NCBI RefSeq assembly: GCF_900104615.1
Contig: NZ_LT629939.1
Span: 1,883,071 to 1,947,070 of the forward strand
Source: Merdimmobilis hominis
GTDB lineage: Bacteria; Bacillota; Clostridia; Oscillospirales; Ruminococcaceae
Direction: 5' to 3'
DNA: 64,000 nucleotides
Positions 60,580 through 64,000 of this stretch are shown here, piece by piece. Position numbers and translations under genes: made by a program. The first letter of the stretch is position 1, and the number at the start of each line of letters is the position of its first letter. The notes beneath the pieces were generated by a model that made no database searches, was not told the DNA's origin, and saw only the letters and a list, made by a program, of their open reading frames with translations.

Positions 60580-60873
60580 AGATTCACTCTCCAAATTTAG
60601 GTTGCCCGTCTGAGCAGACCGCCAGTAAAAAGGCGATACAAACCATAATAACTATAGCGCACCAGGCTGTAAAAATCAATGCCTCCCGCCATTTTCGATG
60701 AGAAAAACTGTGAAAAACTGGTGGGACTTGGGCATTTTTTGAAAAAAGGGTGTCGCCCATAGTATGGACAGGAATTCATTCTAAAAGTGGTGGATTTGTA
60801 AAATTTTGTTGCAGCCCCTGCGCAAAATACCTTGGAAAACAGTGGAAGGGGAAAACGGAAATGCTACAAAGAA

Positions 60874-60897
60874 AAAGGGCGGCCGAAGCCGTCCTTT
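60874..60897 (-). terminator. Terminator of the DUF4430-like gene
   Basis: AAAGGACGGC, TTCG, GCCGCCCTTT, then TTCTTTG on the minus strand. The 60580-60873 gap is otherwise empty apart from the presumed pyk promoter. Confidence 0.8.
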
Positions 60898-60921
60898 CTG
60901 TATAGGGAAAATCCATTTCCA

Positions 60922-61410
60922 TTATTTGGAGAGGGCATCCTCCCGGAACTCGATGGGGAGAAGCTTCCACATGATCACATCGCCGTCTTTGACCACGATG
61001 GAATCGGTGGATTCGGTGGTGACAGTGCCGTTGTACAGGAGGCTCCAGACATAAGCGTCATCCGACTGGAGGTTGCCAAAGCCAATGTACTCGCCGGACT
61101 CATCGGTTTCAAAGGGAACGGTTTCCCCGTATTCCACAACCGCTTTGGTCAGGTCGCGGACGGTAGGGGCTTCTGCATTTTCCGCCACAGCGGAGCCTTC
61201 GAACATAGCCACGCCTTCTTCATCAACGATGGTGAAGATGGTGGTGACCTTCTCACCTGTGGCGCCGCCGTCAAACACAGCGACCTTTTCCTCAGCCTGG
61301 GAAGAACTGATGCCCTGGCTGGAGGAAGAGTTACCGCCGTCGTTGCCGCAGCCGGCAAACACAGCGGCCATCACCGTACCGGCCAATAAAACTGCAAAAA
61401 TCTTTTTCAT
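60922..61410 (-). CDS. DUF4430-like lipoprotein
   Basis: A 162-residue secreted protein. Signal peptide with lipobox VFAGC, Ser/Gln-rich spacer, then a small beta domain (VTTIFTIVDEEGVAMFEG, then GNLQSDDAYVWSLLYNGTV) of the DUF4430/transcobalamin-C-terminal type. Such domains bind ligands or sit on surface proteins; function unproven. ATG 61410 has AAGGTGG 9 nt upstream. It is divergent from the GntR-ABC operon. Confidence 0.7.
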   Translation of the reverse strand: MKKIFAVLLAGTVMAAVFAGCGNDGGNSSSSQGISSSQAEEKVAVFDGGATGEKVTTIFTIVDEEGVAMFEGSAVAENAEAPTVRDLTKAVVEYGETVPFETDESGEYIGFGNLQSDDAYVWSLLYNGTVTTESTDSIVVKDGDVIMWKLLPIEFREDALSK

Positions 61411-61590
61411 TGTAATTACCACCTTTTCTCCGGCGAATCAAGATAGATTATAAGCTGGAACCAGGCCCCGCCGGCGAGCCGGACTGAAAATACCATACCG
61501 TTTTCCAGCACGTCCAGTATAGCATAGTTTGGTGCCCTGTCAAAGAATAATTTGTGAACTTTTGGTGGCGGTGGGACAATCTGCTGTATA

Positions 61591-61615
61591 ACTGTACTAA
61601 TACACACAGTACAGT
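61591..61615. promoter_or_regulatory. Probable GntR (YtrA-type) operator
   Basis: The inverted repeat ACTGTACT-N9-AGTACAGT. Related ACTGTACTAAT recurs near 61680, close to the operon promoter. YtrA-type repressors bind such palindromes ahead of their own operon. Confidence 0.55.
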
Positions 61616-61647
61616 TTGTGGGATATTCCAAAAATCATTGGAAGCCA

Positions 61648-61676
61648 TTGCCTTTTTTAGATAGGGGTGTTATGCT
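61648..61676 (+). promoter_or_regulatory. Promoter of the GntR-ABC operon
   Basis: TTGCCT (61648-61653), 17 nt, TATGCT (61671-61676), flanked by ACTGTACT-type motifs on both sides. Confidence 0.6.
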
Positions 61677-61737
61677 GTAACTGTACTAATCAAACTAATA
61701 CGGTTAATACACTTGTTGATACAGCGAGGTGATCCAA

Positions 61738-62112
61738 TTGTTTAAGCTTGACACGCAGAGCAGAACCCCGATTTATGAGCAGCTGAAAGCCCAGATAACC
61801 GAATTGGTGGTCATCGGCGCCCTGGAACCTGGAAGCCAGCTCCCCTCGGTGCGGTCCCTTGCCCGGGACTTAGGGGTCAACCCCAACACGGTACAGAAGG
61901 CTTACCAGGATTTGGAGAGAGACCAGGTCATCTATTCGGTATCCGGCAAGGGGAGCTTTATCGCCTCCCACGACCGTTCCCGCAGGAAGATTCAGCTCCA
62001 GTTTTTGGACCGTCTAAAGCTGGCCGCCCGGGATGTGATGAACAGCGGGACGCCGTTGGAAGAAGCCGTCGAAACGGTGCGGACGGTGTATGAGGAGGGT
62101 GTGACACAATGA
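61738..62112 (+). CDS. YtrA-type GntR regulator
   Basis: A 124-residue protein with the GntR winged helix (SRTPIYEQLKAQITELVVIG, QLPSVRSLARDLGVNPNTVQKAYQDLE) and a short helical C-terminal tail. This compact form is typical of YtrA-subfamily repressors, which usually sit first in an ABC transporter operon. The TTG at 61738 lies 5-7 nt after a GAGGTGATC site. The GTG at 61729 overlaps that site and is less likely. The stop overlaps the ATPase ATG by 4 nt. Confidence 0.85.
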   Translation: MFKLDTQSRTPIYEQLKAQITELVVIGALEPGSQLPSVRSLARDLGVNPNTVQKAYQDLERDQVIYSVSGKGSFIASHDRSRRKIQLQFLDRLKLAARDVMNSGTPLEEAVETVRTVYEEGVTQ

Positions 62113-63011
62113 TTGAAGCGAAGAGCCTAGTCAAAAAGTTTGAAGATTACCCGGCCCTGAACGGGTTGACCACCACCATTGAACCCGGTTGGATTTACGG
62201 TTTGGTGGGCACCAACGGCTCGGGAAAATCCACCTTTATGCGGACCATCGCCGGGGTGTATCAGCCGGATGAGGGGAGCCTCCAGATCCAGGGGGCGGAT
62301 GTCTTTGAAAATATCCACGTCAAAGATAAGGTGCTGTTTGTGCCGGATGACATGTTTTTTCTGCCCCAGTCCACTTTGGCGGACATGGCGGCACTTTACC
62401 AGGGGATTTACTCCGGCTGGTCCCAGGATAAATACCAGGAGCTGGTCAAACGTTTCCCCATCAGCGACAAGAAAAAGATCAACACCTTCTCCAAAGGGAT
62501 GAAACGGCAGGCGGCCATCATCCTGGCCATTGCGGCCCAACCGGATTACCTCCTGCTGGATGAGGCGTTTGACGGCTTGGACCCGGTGATCCGGGTGGCG
62601 GTCCGCAAGCTGATCGCCGACGAAGTGGCATCCCGGGGCATGTCGGTGCTCATCGCCTCCCACAACCTGCGGGAACTGGAGGACTTCTGTGACCACATCG
62701 GCATCCTGCACCAGGGAAAACTCCTACTGGAGCGGGAGCTGGATGACCTGAAAGGGGAGTTCTGCAAGGTACAGGCGGCGTTCAAACCCATGGTGGACAT
62801 CGACACTTTAAAAGAGAAACTGGAAATCCTCTCCATTGAAATGAACGGAAGTATCGTCAACCTCATTGTCCGGGGCTCCCGGGAGGAGGTCTTGGAGAAG
62901 ATCAATCACTTCAACCCCCTCATTGCGGACAGCATGCCGCTTTCGCTGGAGGAAGTATTCATCTATGAAATGGAGGCGGTAGGGTATGATTACAACAACA
63001 TTATCTTCTGA
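62109..63011 (+). CDS. ABC transporter ATP-binding protein
   Basis: 300 residues. Walker A GTNGSGKST, signature FSKGMKRQ, Walker B LLLDEAFDGLDP and switch His in ASHNLRELE are all present. The C-terminal ~75 residues form the extra domain seen in efflux-type and bacitracin/YtrB-like ATPases. It overlaps the GntR gene (ATGA) and the permease gene (26 nt), so the three are tightly coupled. Such operons typically respond to cell-wall antibiotics; here the substrate is unknown. Confidence 0.9.
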   Translation: MIEAKSLVKKFEDYPALNGLTTTIEPGWIYGLVGTNGSGKSTFMRTIAGVYQPDEGSLQIQGADVFENIHVKDKVLFVPDDMFFLPQSTLADMAALYQGIYSGWSQDKYQELVKRFPISDKKKINTFSKGMKRQAAIILAIAAQPDYLLLDEAFDGLDPVIRVAVRKLIADEVASRGMSVLIASHNLRELEDFCDHIGILHQGKLLLERELDDLKGEFCKVQAAFKPMVDIDTLKEKLEILSIEMNGSIVNLIVRGSREEVLEKINHFNPLIADSMPLSLEEVFIYEMEAVGYDYNNIIF

Positions 63012-64000
63012 TAAAAGCAGGAGTTTTGGCTTTTACAAAGACACATTGCGGCGCCTGAAATCCTTCATTTTGTTCTATGGTGCAGTGGGATTTGTTTTCT
63101 TCCCCCTCCAGTACTTGATGGGGGTCCTGCGGGACAATGGCTACTACTTCATGGGCCTTGGGGAGGTGTTCAACGCCATTTCGATGGTGTTTTACGGACC
63201 CTTCCTGTGTGTCGTTCCGGTGATCGTCGCCGCCCAAATTTTTGGCTATATGCATTCCAAAAAGGCGGTGGACCTGTACCACGCACTCCCCATCCGGCGG
63301 GAGGAGCTGCTCCTCTCCAGCTTCGCCGCAGGCTTTACTGCGATTTTGGGACCTCTGGCCCTGAACTATGCCATTGTGATCCTGCTCAAAGCAGTTCGCT
63401 TTGGCGGTGGCCAAGAGGTTGGGAAGGTGGTTATCAACTTCCTGTATGCGGCGGTGATCTGCTTTGCCGCCTTGGCCATTGCAGCCTTTGTCTTCACACA
63501 GGTTGGCACCAAGTTCGACAGCATCGTCATCACCTTGGGGATGTATGTCATCCTGCCGGCCCTGTACCTGGTCACCATGTTGTTTATGAGTGAGCACCTG
63601 TACGGCTTCAATGTGGATCAAAGCATCAATTGGAAGCTGCTTTTGGGCCTTTCCCCCCAGCTGCTGTTTTTTTACCTGTACCAGGGGGATTACCCGTTGT
63701 CCTCGGACCCCAATATGCCCACCGTGGCATCGGGGCATGTGACCGCCTTTGTCTGGCTCATCATCGGCATCTTCCTGGCATTGGCTGCCGCTGTTATCTA
63801 CCGCCGCCGCAAGAGCGAGATGGCCGAGAACACCTCCACCGGTGGTATCCTCAAGGTGTTTATTAAAATTGCTTCCACCTACCTGGCCTCATTGCTGATG
63901 GGCTTTATCTTTGAAGGGGTCTTTGGGGTGGGCGGCGATGACTTCAGCATGTTCCTGCTGGGCGTGGTTCTAGGCGCAGTCTTAGTCTACCTCACAGCGG
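62986..64000 (+). CDS. ABC transporter permease, runs off the window
   Basis: An open frame of at least 338 codons from ATG 62986, with GGAGG 9 nt upstream and no stop before the edge. It has several hydrophobic helices (SFILFYGAVGFVFFPLQYL, CVVPVIVAAQIFGYM, FVWLIIGIFLALAAAVIY), the loop KKAVDLYHALPIRREELL common to ABC-2-type permeases, and a basic N-terminus. It overlaps the ATPase gene by 26 nt. The C-terminal part is missing from the window. Confidence 0.85.
   Translation, partial: MITTTLSSDKSRSFGFYKDTLRRLKSFILFYGAVGFVFFPLQYLMGVLRDNGYYFMGLGEVFNAISMVFYGPFLCVVPVIVAAQIFGYMHSKKAVDLYHALPIRREELLLSSFAAGFTAILGPLALNYAIVILLKAVRFGGGQEVGKVVINFLYAAVICFAALAIAAFVFTQVGTKFDSIVITLGMYVILPALYLVTMLFMSEHLYGFNVDQSINWKLLLGLSPQLLFFYLYQGDYPLSSDPNMPTVASGHVTAFVWLIIGIFLALAAAVIYRRRKSEMAENTSTGGILKVFIKIASTYLASLLMGFIFEGVFGVGGDDFSMFLLGVVLGAVLVYLTA

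Noticed and set aside
59062-60600. 512-codon plus-strand frame opposite pyruvate kinase
   Set aside because: Antisense shadow; the opposite strand has all pyruvate kinase signatures.

Overview
The window reads as chromosomal DNA of a gut-type anaerobic Firmicute, most likely Clostridia of the Oscillospirales group (inference). It has strong AGGAGG ribosome sites, TTGxxx-17-TATAAT promoters, pyruvate formate-lyase, a sortase with NPxTG-type substrates, high-GC codon use and a two-GNAT fusion. No rRNA is present. One tRNA (Leu, anticodon TAA) is present.

Region 1 (1-6000) is a decayed integrative element. It carries a tyrosine integrase, an excisionase-like protein, a MobC-like protein, two XRE repressors with readable operators, a beheaded RepA-like ATPase fused tail to tail with another truncated gene, a type I-C CRISPR half-repeat and a cas5c pseudogene. 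A 124-bp imperfect direct repeat at 459-582 and 5857-5980 suggests right ends of two related elements stacked at one attachment site. The end of an AAA_13-type ATPase opens the window. Region 2 (6200-10250) holds a 1068-residue multidomain protein of immunity/DUF4241 type, ogt, and gene remnants.

Region 3 (10300-29600) is mostly housekeeping: a MalY-type C-S lyase fused to a peroxiredoxin domain, an OmpR/HK pair, guaB, pflB-pflA with a structured leader, a FAD/Rieske oxidoreductase, an FMN reductase, HxlR with a flavin-type protein, LysR with methionine gamma-lyase, a twice-frameshifted PAS/hybrid sensor kinase, and tRNA-Leu.

Region 4 (29650-46300) is the most unusual part. Two duplicated pairs of small membrane proteins (DUF3100-like large subunit plus a 160-residue partner) are transcribed leftward. 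Facing them are eight consecutive paralogous M20-family metallo-amidohydrolases, interrupted by one TIM-barrel amidohydrolase. The eight paralogs share an almost identical block in the lid region but differ elsewhere, including CGHN to CGHH at the metal site. This looks like an expanded uptake-and-deconjugation system of unknown substrate.

Region 5 (46300-55500) has an Lsa-like ABC-F gene behind an apparent leader peptide and attenuator, then five paralogous secreted proteins, each on its own promoter with a shared upstream TTACAA-type motif. Two keep intact NPxTG cell-wall sorting signals; three have lost them, one by a stop codon with the hydrophobic tail still readable in frame. Region 6 (55600-64000) holds a double GNAT, a LysR regulator, pyruvate kinase followed by a lipoprotein-like class B sortase (the probable anchor enzyme for the NPxTG proteins), a DUF4430-like lipoprotein, and a YtrA-type GntR with an ABC transporter that runs off the edge.
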